Made by a program: the position numbers and the translations under genes. Positions 1 to 13,100 of a DNA stretch of 64,000 bases are shown here, in pieces. Source of the stretch: Arenicola marina. Taxonomy: Eukaryota; Annelida; Polychaeta; Arenicolidae. How positions within the stretch are numbered: position 1 is the stretch's first letter; each line of letters opens with the position of its first letter. The notes below the pieces were generated by a model that made no database searches, was not told the DNA's origin, and saw nothing but the letters and a program-made list of their open reading frames with translations. The DNA is taken from NCBI GenBank assembly GCA_964019135.1, contig OZ025260.1:12704254-12768253 (forward strand), given 5' to 3'.

Positions 1-3000
1 CGATGATGTCACACACCTGACTATGCCCCTCTAGCTTTACACTCCAGAGGGACGATGATGTCACACACCTGACTATGCCCCTCTAGCTTTACACTCCAGC
101 GGGACGATGACGTCACACACCTGACTATGCCCCTCTAGCTTTACACTCCAGCGGGACGATGACGTCACACACCTGACTATGCCCCTCTAGCTTTACACTC
201 CAGAGGGACGATGACGTCACACACTTGACTATGCCCCTCTAGCTTTACACTCCAGCGGGACGATGACGTCACACACCTGACTATGCCCCTCTAGCTTTAC
301 ACTCCAGAGGGACGATGATGTCACACACCTGACTATGCCCCTCTAGCTTTACAATCCAGAGGGACGATGATGTCACACACCTGACTATGCCCCTCTAGCT
401 TTACACTCCAGAGGGACGATGACGTCACACACCTGACTATGCCCTCTAGTTTTACACTCCAGAGGGACGATGATGTCACACACCTGACTATGCCCCTCTA
501 GCTTTACACTCCAGCGGGACGATGACGTCACACACCTGACTATGCCCCTCTAGCTTTACACTCCAGCGGGACGATGACGTCACACACTTGACTATGCCCC
601 TCTAGCCTTACACTCCAGAGGGACGATGATGTCACACACCTGACTATGCCCCTCTAGCTTTACACTCCAGAGGGACGATGATGTCACACACCTGACTATG
701 CCCCTCTAGCTTTACACTCCAGAGGGACGATGACGTCACACACCTGACTATGCCCTCTAGCTTTACACTCCAGAGGGACGATGATGTCACACACCTGACT
801 ATGCCCCTCTAGCTTTACACTCCAGCGGGACGATGACGTCACACACCTGACTATGCCCCTCTAGCTTTACACTCCAGAGGGACGATGATGTCACACACCT
901 GACTATGCCCCTCTAGCTTTACACTCCAGAGGGACGATGATGTCACACACCTGACTATGCCCCTCTAGCTTTACACTCCAGCGGGACGATGACGTCACAC
1001 ACCTGACTATGCCCCTCTAGCTTTACACTCCAGCGGGACGATGACGTCACACACCTGACTATGCCCCTCTAGCTTTACACTCCAGAGGGACGATGACGTC
1101 ACACACTTGACTATGCCCCTCTAGCTTTACACTCCAGCGGGACGATGACGTCACACACCTGACTATGCCCCTCTAGCTTTACACTCCAGAGGGACGATGA
1201 CGTCACACACCTGACTATGCCCTCTTGCTTTACACTCCAGAGGGACGATGATGTCACACACCTGACTATGCCCCTCTAGCTTTACACTCCAGCGGGACGA
1301 TGACGTCACACACCTGACTATGCCCCTCTAGCTTTACACTCCAGAGGGACGATGATGTCACACACCTGACTATGCCCCTCTAGCTTTACACTCCAGAGGG
1401 ACGATGACGTCACACACCTGACTATGCCCTCTAGCTTTACACTCCAGAGGGACGATGATGTCACACACCTGACTATGCCCCTCTAGCTTTACACTCCAGC
1501 GGGACGATGACGTCACACACCTGACTATGCCCCTCGAGCTTTACACTCCAGAGGGACGATGATGTCACACACCTGACTATGCCCCTCTAGCTTTACACTC
1601 CAGCGGGACGATGACGTCACACCCCTGACTATGCCCCTCTAGCTTTGCACTCCAGCGGGACGATGACGTCACACACCTGACTATGCCCCTCTAGCTTTAC
1701 ACTCCAGAGGGACGATGACGTCACACACTTGACTATGCCCCTCTAGCTTTACACTCCAGCGGGACCATGACGTCACACACCTGACTATGCCCTCTAGCTT
1801 TACACTCCAGAGGGACGATGACGTCACACACCTGACTATGCCCCTCTAGCTTTACACTCCAGCGTGACGATGACGTCACACACCTGACTATGCCTCTCTA
1901 GCTTTACACTCAAGAGGGACGATGATGTCACACACCTGACTATGCCCCTCTAGCTTTACACTCCAGCGGGACGATGACGTCACACACCTGACTATGCCTC
2001 TCTAGCTTTACACTCCAGCGGGACGATGACGTCACACACCTGACTATGCCCCTCTAGCTTTACACTCCAGAGGGACGATGACGTCACACACTTGACTATG
2101 CCCCTCTAGCTTTACACTCCAGCGGGACGATGACGTCACACACCTGACTATGCCCTCTAGCTTTACACTCCAGAGGGACGATGACGTCACACACCTGACT
2201 ATGCCCCTCTAGCTTTACACTCCAGAGGGACGATGACGTCACACACCTGACTATGCCCCTCTAGCTTTACACTCCAGAGGGACGATGACGTCACACACCT
2301 GACTATGCCCCTCTAGCTTTACACTCCAGAGGGACGATGACGTCACACACCTGACTATGCCCCTCTAGCTTTACACTCCAGAGGGACGATGACGTCACAC
2401 ACCTGACTATGCCCCTCTAGCTTTACACTCCAGAGGGACGATGACGTCACACACCTGACTATGCCCCTCTAGCTTTACACTCCAGCGGGACGATGACGTC
2501 ACACACCTGACTATGCCCCTCTAGCTTTACACTCCAGAGGGACGATGACGTCACACACTTGACTATGCCCCTCTAGCTTTACACTCCAGCGGGACGATGA
2601 CGTCACACACCTGACTATGCCCCTCTAGCTTTACACTCCAGAGGGACGATGACGTCACACACCTGACTATGCCCTCTTGCTTTACACTCCAGAGGGACGA
2701 TGATGTCACACACCTGACTATGCCCCTCTAGCTTTACACTCCAGCGGGACGATGACGTCACACACCTGACTATGCCCCTCTAGCTTTACACTCCAGAGGG
2801 ACGATGATGTCACACACCTGACTATGCCCCTCTAGCTTTACACTCCAGAGGGACGATGACGTCACACACCTGACTATGCCCTCTAGCTTTACACTCCAGA
2901 GGGACGATGATGTCACACACCTGACTATGCCCCTCTAGCTTTACACTCCAGCGGGACGATGACGTCACACACCTGACTATGCCCCTCGAGCTTTACACTC

Positions 3001-4010
3001 CAGAGGGACGATGATGTCACACACCTGACTATGCCCCTCTAGCTTTACACTCCAGCGGGACGATGACGTCACACCCCTGACTATGCCCCTCTAGCTTTGC
3101 ACTCCAGCGGGACGATGACGTCACACACCTGACTATGCCCCTCTAGCTTTACACTCCAGAGGGACGATGACGTCACACACTTGACTATGCCCCTCTAGCT
3201 TTACACTCCAGCGGGACCATGACGTCACACACCTGACTATGCCCTCTAGCTTTACACTCCAGAGGGACGATGACGTCACACACCTGACTATGCCCCTCTA
3301 GCTTTACATTCCAGCGTGACGATGACGTCACACACCTGACTATGCCCCTCTAGCTTTACACTCAAGAGGGACGATGATGTCACACACCTGACTATGCCCC
3401 TCTAGCTTTACACTCCAGCGGGACGATGACGTCACACACCTGACTATGCCTCTCTAGCTTTACACTCCAGCGGGACGATGACGTCACACACCTGACTATG
3501 CCCCTCTAGCTTTACACTCCAGAGGGACGATGACGTCACACACTTGACTATGCCCCTCTAGCTTTACACTCCAGCGGGACGATGACGTCACACACCTGAC
3601 TATGCCCTCTAGCTTTACACTCCAGAGGGACGATGACGTCACACACCTGACTATGCCCCTCTAGCTTTACACTCCAGAGGGACGATGACGTCACACACCT
3701 GACTATGCCCCTCTAGCTTTACACTCCAGAGGGACGATGACGTCACACACCTGACTATGCCCCTCTAGCTTTACACTCCAGAGGGACGATGACGTCACAC
3801 ACCTGACTATGCCCCTCTAGCTTTACACTCCAGAGGGACGATGACGTCACACACCTGACTATGCCCCTCTAGCTTTACACTCCAGAGGGACGATGACGTC
3901 ACACACCTGACTATGCCCCTCTAGCTTTACACTCCAGAGGGACGATGATGTCACACACCTGACTATGCCCCTCTAGCTTTACACTCCAGCGGGACGATGA
4001 CGTCACACAC
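1..4010. repeat. 52-bp tandem array at the donor of exon w27
   Basis: About 77 copies of a 52-bp unit, continuing left of the window. In gene sense each unit holds GAGGGGCATAGTCAG then GTGTGTGACGTC, a near copy of the exon end GAGGGCATAGTTAG plus its donor. Copies vary at few sites (TGACGTCA/TGATGTCA, CAGAGGG/CAGCGGG, single-C deletions). Rare marker variants recur 1,452 bp apart, showing a higher-order duplication. Holds no gene. Confidence 0.97.
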
Positions 4011-4161
4011 CTAACTATGCCCTCGATCTTCTTCTTGTACTTGAGGTCGATCTTCTCCCTGTACTCTGGCCTCATTAACATGGCGGCGTAGCTGAAGGAC
4101 GAGTTGCGCAGGCCGGCTCGATGACACTCGATGACAGTAGAGGTCAGGATGGGCACGATAT
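4011..4161 (-). CDS. WDR19: WDR19 exon w27 (last in window), flanked by boundary arrays on both sides
   Basis: 151 nt, from ACGTCACAG to TTAG|GTGTGT. It reads (H)[39 protein letters not shown] then [10 protein letters not shown] plus split Arg, matching human to EGMVR. The acceptor side seeds the 57-bp array and the donor side the 52-bp array. The next exon (human RPDISEIEE onward) is left of the window. Confidence 0.97.
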
Positions 4162-7100
4162 CTGTGACGTGACAACATATATATCAGGAAATATTCATTA
4201 CAGCAGGATGGGCAAGGTATCGGTGACGTGGCAATATATATCCGGAAATATTCATTATAGCAGGATTGGCAAGGTATCGGTGATGTAGCAATATATATCA
4301 GGAAATATTCGTTACAGCAGGATGGGCAAGGTATCGGTGATGTGGCAATATATATCCGGAAATATTCATTATAGCAGGATTGGCAAGGTATCGGTGATGT
4401 AGCAATATATATCAGGAAATATTCGTTACAGCAGGATGGGCAAGGTATCGGTGATGTCGCAATACATATCAGGAAATATTCATTACAGCAATATGGACAA
4501 CGTATCGGTGATGTGGCAATATATATCAGGAAATATTCGTTATAGCAGGATGGGCAAGGTATCGGTGATGTGGCAATTTATATATCAGGAAATATTCGTT
4601 ATAGCAGGATGGGCAAGGTATCGGTGATGTGGCAATAGATATCAGGAAATATTCGTTACAGCAGGATGGGCAACGTATCGGTGATGTGGCAATATATATC
4701 AGGAAATATTCATTACAGCAATATGGGCAAGGTATCGGTGATGTGGCAATATATATCAGGAAATATTCGTTATTGCAGGATGGGTAAGGTATCGGTGATG
4801 TGGCAATTTACATATCAGGAAATATTCGTTACAGCAGGATGGGCAAGGTATCGGTGCTGTGGCAATATATATCAGGAAATATTCATTACAGCAAGATGGG
4901 CAAGGTATCGGTGATGTGGCAATATATATCAGGAAATATTCGTTATAGCAGGATGGGCAAGGTATCGGTGATGTGGCAATATATATCAGGAAATATTCAT
5001 TACAGCAATATGGGCAAGGTATCGGTGATGTGGCAATATATATCAGGAAATAGTCGTTACAGCAGGATGGGCAAGGTATCAGTGATGTGGCAATATATAT
5101 CAGGAAATATTCGTTACAGTAGGATGGGCAAGGTATCGGTGATGTGGCAATATATATCAGGAAATATTCATTACAGCAGGATGGGCAAGGTATCGGTGAC
5201 GTGGCAATATATATCAGGAAATATTCGTTACAGTAGGATGGGCAAGGTATCGGTGACGTGGCAATATATATCAGGAAATATTCATTACAGCAATATGGGC
5301 AAGGTATCGGTGATGTGGCAATATATATCAGGAAATATTCATTACAGCAAGATGGGCAAGGTATCAGTGATGTGGCAATATATATCAGGAAATATTCGTT
5401 ACAGTAGGATGGGCAAGGTATCGGTGACGTGGCAATATATATCAGGAAATATTCGTTACAGAAGGATGGGCAAGGTATCGGTGATGTGGCAATACATATC
5501 AGGAAATATTCATTACAGCAAGATGGGCAAGGTAATAAGTGATGTGGCAATATATATCAGGAAATATTCGTTACAGTAGGATGGGCAAGGTATCGGTGAC
5601 GTGGCAATATATATCAGGAAATATTCATTACAGCAATATGGGCAAGGTATCGGTGATGTGGCAATATATATCAGGAAATAGTCGTTACAGCAGGATGGGC
5701 AAGGTATCGGTGATGTGGCAATATATATCAGGAAATATTCGTTACAGCAGGATGGGCAAGGTATCGGTGATGTGGCAATATATATCAGGAAATATTCATT
5801 ACAGCAAGATGGGCAAGGTATCGGTGATGTGGCAATATATATCAGGAAATAGTCGTTACAGCAGGATTGGCAAGGTATCGGTGATGTGGCAATATATATA
5901 TCAGGAAATATTCGTTATAGCAGGATGGGCAAGGTATCGGTGATGTGGCAATTTATATATCAGGAAATATTCGTTACAGAAGGATGGGCAAGGTATCGGT
6001 GATGTGGCAATTTATATATCAGGAAATATTCATTACAGCAGGATTGGCAAGGTATCGGTGATGTGGCAATATATATATCAGGAAATAGTCGTTACAGCAG
6101 GATTGGCAAGGTATCGGTGATGTGGCAATATATATATCAGGAAATATTCGTTATAGCAGGATGGGCAAGGTATCGGTGATGTGGCAATTTATATATCAGG
6201 AAATATTCGTTACAGAAGGATGGGCAAGGTATCGGTGATGTGGCAATTTATATATCAGGAAATATTCGTTACAGAAGGATGGGCAAGGTATCGGTGATGT
6301 GGCAATATATATCAGGAAATATTCGTTACAGCAGGATGGGCAAGGTATCGGTGATGTGGCAATATATATCAGGAAATAGTCGTTACAGCAGGATGGGCAA
6401 GGTATCGGTGATGTGGCAATTTATATATCAGCAAATATTCGTTACAGCAGGATGGGCAAGGTATCGGTGATGTGGCAATTTATATATCAGGAAATATTCA
6501 TTACAGCAATATGGGCAACGTATCGGTGATGTGGCAATATATATCAGGAAATAGTCGTTACAGCAGGATGGGCAAGGTATCGGTGATGTGGCCATTTATA
6601 TATCAGCAAATATTCGTTACAGCAGGATGGGCAAGGTATCGGTGATGTGGCATAATATATATGAAAATATTATTTACAGTAGGAGGGGCAAGGTATCTCT
6701 GATATTATTATAAAACATAAAGAAAAACGGGCATGTCCCCTTTTGAAAAAAGCTTTATTTATTACAGTGGATCTTTCAACATGTGATGCCTCATTATGTT
6801 ACACCACCATATAGCGGACCATGAGACTGACAAGGACACAAGTGGCCCTGGTGCGCACACAAGTCGGACTTACGAGAGGGGAACTTGCTGATGTTGTTGG
6901 CCACTCGACACAACAGCCGGGCGCCTTTCAGATGGTCGCCTCGCTTGACGTGGATCTGGGGAAGACAGGCCAAGATGATGGTGTCAGACAAGGTGATGCT
7001 CAGACTACACGGGGGAAAGTAAGGCGTGCACGGTTAAGGGCTTAACCTTCACCGGTCATGTTCTTAGCTTCACCCTACCATCGTGACAACGCTACTAACC

Positions 7101-10100
7101 AGAAGGGGTGCGTTTGTCGGAGTGTGAGGCGCACCTTGCTCTAGTCACGCCAGCAAGGCGCCGTCGTCTCTTGGCAACATCGGGCCGCCGGCCGCGACTT
7201 TATGTATCGATGGGGACAGTTGGTTTAGTGTTGGTTGTATATTCAGGACGCTTTAACCAATTCTGGTCATATCTTGTCAATGGAAAAAGGAAGGGAAGAG
7301 CGGAGCCATGTCCCCAGGGGAACTCCCTACTCTTTGCAAAGAAGGACATGGGATCTTTATCCTGTGAACACGCAGACATGAACACAGTGGGGCTCGAACC
7401 ACCGATCCACGCGCCGTTAGACTCTCAGTTCGGCAGAGCGCTCAATGCGAGCGCCACTGTCCAACCCACTGAGCTATCGGGGCGGCCCCCGGTGGGGACG
7501 GCGTGACCTCTAGGACTAACCTTGACGAGGATGTAGCTGTGGAGGATGAGCAGGTTGTGAGCCATCTCCGACGGGATCTTGATCTTGTTTTTCTTCAGCT
7601 CCTGGTACATGCTGAACAACACGTCGTGCGCATTGCGGTAGTTACCTGGGGCAGACAAACGGAAATAAACGTCATGATGAAATGGGTTTTGATGAAACAT
7701 ACCCACAGAAGCAGACCTGTACAAGAGAGATCCCATTTGCCGAACTTTTGACCTGCGTTTGCTCCTCCTTGGGCCCTGGTTTATCCCATTTGCCTAACTC
7801 TGACCTGCGTTTGCTCCTCCCTGGGCCCTAGTTTATCCCATTTGCCTAACTCTGACCTGTGCTTTGCTCCTCCCTGGGCCCTGGTTTATCCCATTTGCCT
7901 AACACTGACCTGCGTTCTGCTCCTCCCTGGGCCCTAATTTATCCCATTTGCCTAACTGACATGTGTTTTGCTCCTCCTTGGGCGCTAGCTTATCCCATTT
8001 GCCTAATTCTGACCTGCGTTTTGCTCCTTCTTGGGCCCTAGCTTATCCCATTTGCCTAACTCTGACCTGCGTTTGTTCCCCGGCCCCTGGGCCCTGGTTT
8101 ATCCCATTTGCTTAACTCTGACCTGCGTTCTGCTCCTCCCTGGGCCCTGGTTTATCCCATTTGCCTAACTCTGACCTGTGTTTGCTCCTTCCTAGGCCCT
8201 GGTTTATCCCATTTGCCTACCTCTGACCTGCCTTTGCTCCTCCCTGGGCCCTGGTTTATTCCATTTGCCCAACTCTGACCTGCGTTCTGCTCCTCCTTGG
8301 GCCCTAGTTTATCCCATTTGCCTAACTCTGACCTGCGTTTTGCTCCTCCCTGGGCCCTGGTTTATTCCATTTGCCTAACTCTGACCTGCCTTTGCTCCTC
8401 CCTGGGCCCTGGTTTATTCCATTTGCCTAACTCTGATCTGCGTTCTGCTCCTCCTTGGGCCCTAGTTTGTCGCATTTGCTGCTCCCTGGGCCCTGGTTTA
8501 TTCCATTTGCCTAAATCTGACCTGCGTTCTGATCCTCCTTGGGCCCTAGTTTATCCCATTTGCTTAACTCTGACCTGCGTTTTGCTCCTCCTTGGGCCCA
8601 GGTTTATCCCATTTGCCTAAATCTGACTTGCGTTTGCTCCTCCCTGGGCCCTGGTTTATCCCATTTGCCTAACTCTGACCTGCGTTTGCTCCTCCCTGGG
8701 CCCTGGTTTATTCCATTTGCCTAACTCTGACCTGCGTTCTGCTCCTCCTTGGGCCCTAGTTTATCCGATTAGCCTAACTTTGACCTGCCCTTTGCTCCTC
8801 CCTGGGCCCTGGTTTATCCCATTTGCCTAACTCTGACCTGCGTTTTGCTCCTCCCTGGGCCCTGGTTTATTCCATTTGCCTAACTCCGATCTGCGTTTTT
8901 CTCCTCCCTGGGTCCTGGTTTATCCTATTTGCCTAACTCTGACCTGCGTTCTGCTCCTCCCTGGGCCCTGGTTTATTCCATTTGCCTAACTCCGATCTGC
9001 GTTTTTCTCCTCCCTGGGCCCTGGTTTATCCTATTTGCCTAACTCTGACCTGCGTTTTTCTCCTCCCTGGGCCTTGGTTTATCCCATTTGCCTAACTCTG
9101 ACCTGCCTATGCTCCTCTTTCTGGGCCCTGGTTTATTCCATTTGCCTAACTCCGATCTGCGTTTTTCTCCTCCCTGGGCCCTGGTTTATCCTATTTGCCT
9201 AACTCTGACCTGCGTTTTGCTCCTCCCTGGGCCCTAGTTTATCCCATTCGCCTAACTCTGACCTGCCTATGCTCCTCTTTCTGGGCCCTGATTTATTCCA
9301 TTTGCCTAACACTGACCGGCGTTCTGCTCCTCCTTGGGCCCTAGTTTATTCCATTTGCCTAACTCTGACCTGCGTTCTGCTCCTCCTTGGGCCCTAGTTT
9401 GTCGCATTTGCTCCTCCCTGGGCCCTGGTTTATTCCATTTGCCTAAATCTGACCTGCGTTCTGCTCTTCCTTGGGCCCTAGTTTATCCCATTTGCCTAAC
9501 TCTGATCTGCGTTCTGCTCCTCCTTGGGCCCTAGTTTATCCCATTTGCTTAACTCTGACCTGCGTTTTGCTCCTCCCTGGGCCCAGGTTTATCCCATTTG
9601 CCTAAATCTGACCTGCGTTTGCTCCTCCCTGGGCCCTGGTTTATCCCATTTGCCTAACTCTGACCTGCGTTTTGCTCCTCCCTGGGCCCTGGTTTATTCC
9701 ATTTGCCTAACTCCGATCTGCGTTTTTCTCCTCCCTGGGCCCTGGTTTATCTTATTTGCCTAACTCTGACCTGCGTTCTGCTCCTCCCTGGGCCCTAGTT
9801 TATTCCATTTGCCTAACTCCGATCTGCGTTTTTCTCCTCCCTGGGCCCTGGTTTATCCTATTTGCCTAACTCTGACCTGCGTTTTTCTCCTCCCTGGGCC
9901 CTGGTTTATCCCATTTGCCTAACTCTGACCTGCCTATGCTCCTCTTTCTGGGCCCTGGTTTATTCCATTTGCCTAAGTCCGATCTGCGTTTTTCTCCTCC
10001 CTGGGCCCTGGTTTATCCTATTTGCCTAACTCTGACCTGCGTTTTGCTCCTCCCTGGGCCCTAGTTTATCCCATTCGCCTAACTCTGACCTGCCTATGCT

Positions 10101-13100
10101 CCTCTTTCTGGGCCCTGATTTATTCCATTTGCCTAACACTGACCGGCGTTCTGCTCCTCCTTGGGCCCTAGTTTATTCCATTTGCCTAACTCTGACCTGC
10201 GTTCTGCTCCTCCTTGGGCCCTAGTTTGTCGCATTTGCTCCTCCCTGGGCCCTGGTTTATTCCATTTGCCTAAATCTGACCTGCGTTCTGCTCTTCCTTG
10301 GGCCCTAGTTTATCCCATTTGCCTAACTCTGATCTGCGTTCTGCTCCTCCTTGGGCCCTAGTTTATCCCATTTGCTTAACTCTGACCTGCGTTTTGCTCC
10401 TCCCTGGGCCCAGGTTTATCCCATTTGCCTAAATCTGACCTGCGTTTGCTCCTCCCTGGGCCCTGGTTTATCCCATTTGCCTAACTCTGACCTGCGTTTT
10501 GCTCCTCCCTGGGCCCTGGTTTATTCCATTTGCCTAACTCCGATCTGCGTTTTTCTCCTCCCTGGGCCCTGGTTTATCTTATTTGCCTAACTCTGACCTG
10601 CGTTCTGCTCCTCCCTGGGCCCTAGTTTATTCCATTTGCCTAACTCCGATCTGCGTTTTTCTCCTCCCTGGGCCCTGGTTTATCCTATTTGCCTAACTCT
10701 GACCTGCGTTTTTCTCCTCCCTGGGCCCTGGTTTATCCCATTTGCCTAACTCTGACCTGCCTATGCTCCTCTTTCTGGGCCCTGGTTTATTCCATTTGCC
10801 TAAGTCCGATCTGCGTTTTTCTCCTCCCTGGGCCCTGGTTTATCCTATTTGCCTAACTCTGACCTGCGTTTTGCTCCTCCCTGGGCCCTAGTTTATCCCA
10901 TTCGCCTAACTCTGACCTGCCTATGCTCCTCTTTCTGGGCCCTGATTTATTCCATTTGCCTAACACTGACCGGCGTTCTGCTCCTCCTTGGGCCCTAGTT
11001 TATTCCATTTGCCTAACTCTGACCTGCGTTCTGCTCCTCCTTGGGCCCTAGTTTGTCGCATTTGCTCCTTCCTGGGCCCTGGTTTATTCCATTTGCCTAA
11101 ATCTGACCTGCTTTCTGCTCCTCCTTGGGCCCTAGTTTATTCCATTTGACCTGCGTTCTGCTCCTCCTTGGGCCCTAGTTTATCCCATTTGCCTAACTCT
11201 GACCTGCGTTTTGCTCCTCCCTGGGCCCTAGTTTATTCCATTTGCCTAACTCTGACCTGCGTTTTGCTCCTCCCTGGCGATGATGATGGCAGTGCGCGCC
11301 GCCTCCCGGAACTGCTTCAGCGCCATGTACAGGCGAAACAGGTACTTGGCATCCTGAAACACAGCGCAAGCCAAGGTCAAGGCCGGGTCGTATACACACA
11401 AAGGGACGTTTTAGTTACACATGGGTCCTTATTAAATATTTAGAGTGTAGATACAACAATATTTATCATAACATCATATTTAATAGTCTTAAATCCCCCA
11501 AAATGTACAGTTAATATTTTGTATTTCAAGCACAATGTACATTTCTTATATCAAGAAATAAGATTATATGCGTATGTTGTAGTATAACCAATTACACGGG
11601 CCGTATTACCAGGGACAGATCGAGATGAAGGTGATATGTAATATCTCAAGGAGAGAGTGGGGACTCGGAAGTCAACATTTAGATGCATACGAACAAAAAA
11701 CAGGACGTTATATTGACCAACTAATTTTGACAGAGTTCACGACATAATCAAAGGCTGTACTGTACAGGAAGCTATAATGTACATCAATCTAACAATTGAA
11801 GCAGTCTGTCCTTGGACATCTCTTCATTCGCCTTGATAGTTATCACTTTTTTAACGATTATTTTATAAACTAAACTAAAAAAAATGTAGCGACCAAATCA
11901 TGTTCCAAAGCACAATATTGTACACAGGCAATTCGTAGAATTTTGTAAAATGCAGATGCAGGTCAGATAAATTGCTTCAATCAGTCTTGCCAAGAAGAGA
12001 AACAATGAACAACAATCTGAAAGAAAAAAAGAAATTTCCAGCGACAACCAGGGTTAAACATCTGCCAAATGGCGGGGAATGGATCAGTTTAGGCCGTTTT
12101 TGTACACATCATGTTTTGTGTTCATACCAGGGATAAACTGGGCCAAGGAACCCCCCGGGAAGAAGAAGGGTAAATGGATGAAACATGTCCCAGAGTAGGT
12201 TCCCGGCCCGGATTCGAACCCACGACCTGGTACACATCAAGGCTAATCACCTCCCACCTAAAACCTTCTGGCATAATGCTATGAATTCAATATGAAACCG
12301 ACGCCCGCGTACCGCCATTGTTATAGGCTTGTCAAGACAGTTCCACAGTAGATGATAGCCTAAATATGAAGAGTATATGTCAACTTCAATGATAAATTGA
12401 GCTTTGCACAATATAGCATAAATATGAAGATTATATGCCAACTTCAGGGTTGTATTGCTTTGCACACTTCTCACCACAATAACTTTATATACAAAAACAA
12501 CAACGAGTTTATCATTGAACCCATGCAAAAGTTTCATACGCAGCTGATGTAATGTACCGAGAAAGCCACTTTGTGGAGGTATATGGTCGGTCCTGCCCTA
12601 GATACGCCACCCTGGGCCCACCACACGACTGAACACACGACACACTGTATACTGATATTAATGTACACAGGGGGGGGGGGGGGGTCTCAAAGAGAGGTGC
12701 GTGACTATGCTACATAGTGCCATATATCACACATAGCGTACAACAGAACTCGGAAACGGAAATAAAGAAACAAAAAAACTAAACAAACGTAGCACACTTT
12801 GGCCTCTAAAGACGAAAGATATCCGAGGATTTTAGCATGGTACGAAAGTGAAACTTTAGTATCGAGCGTACGTCAATGCATGCACGAGCCCTTGGCGGTA
12901 TCTACAGGGGCTGCGGGATGTGTTTGTGTGGCGGGAGGATGGAGGGGGCAGGGGGGGGGGGGGCAGGTGGGTGGCACCTTTGGTATGCCATCGGGTTCTC
13001 CCATTAGGAACTCGATGAGTGCGTTAGTCAGCTGGTCGTTGTTGGCTCGGCCGATGGTCTCAATGGCCAGATCCATGGCGCGGTCATCGTCGTTGCTGAT

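Noticed and set aside
7859-11443. Plus-strand short frames ([17 protein letters not shown] repeats)
   Set aside because: Products of the 53-bp array seeded by exon w24 on the other strand.
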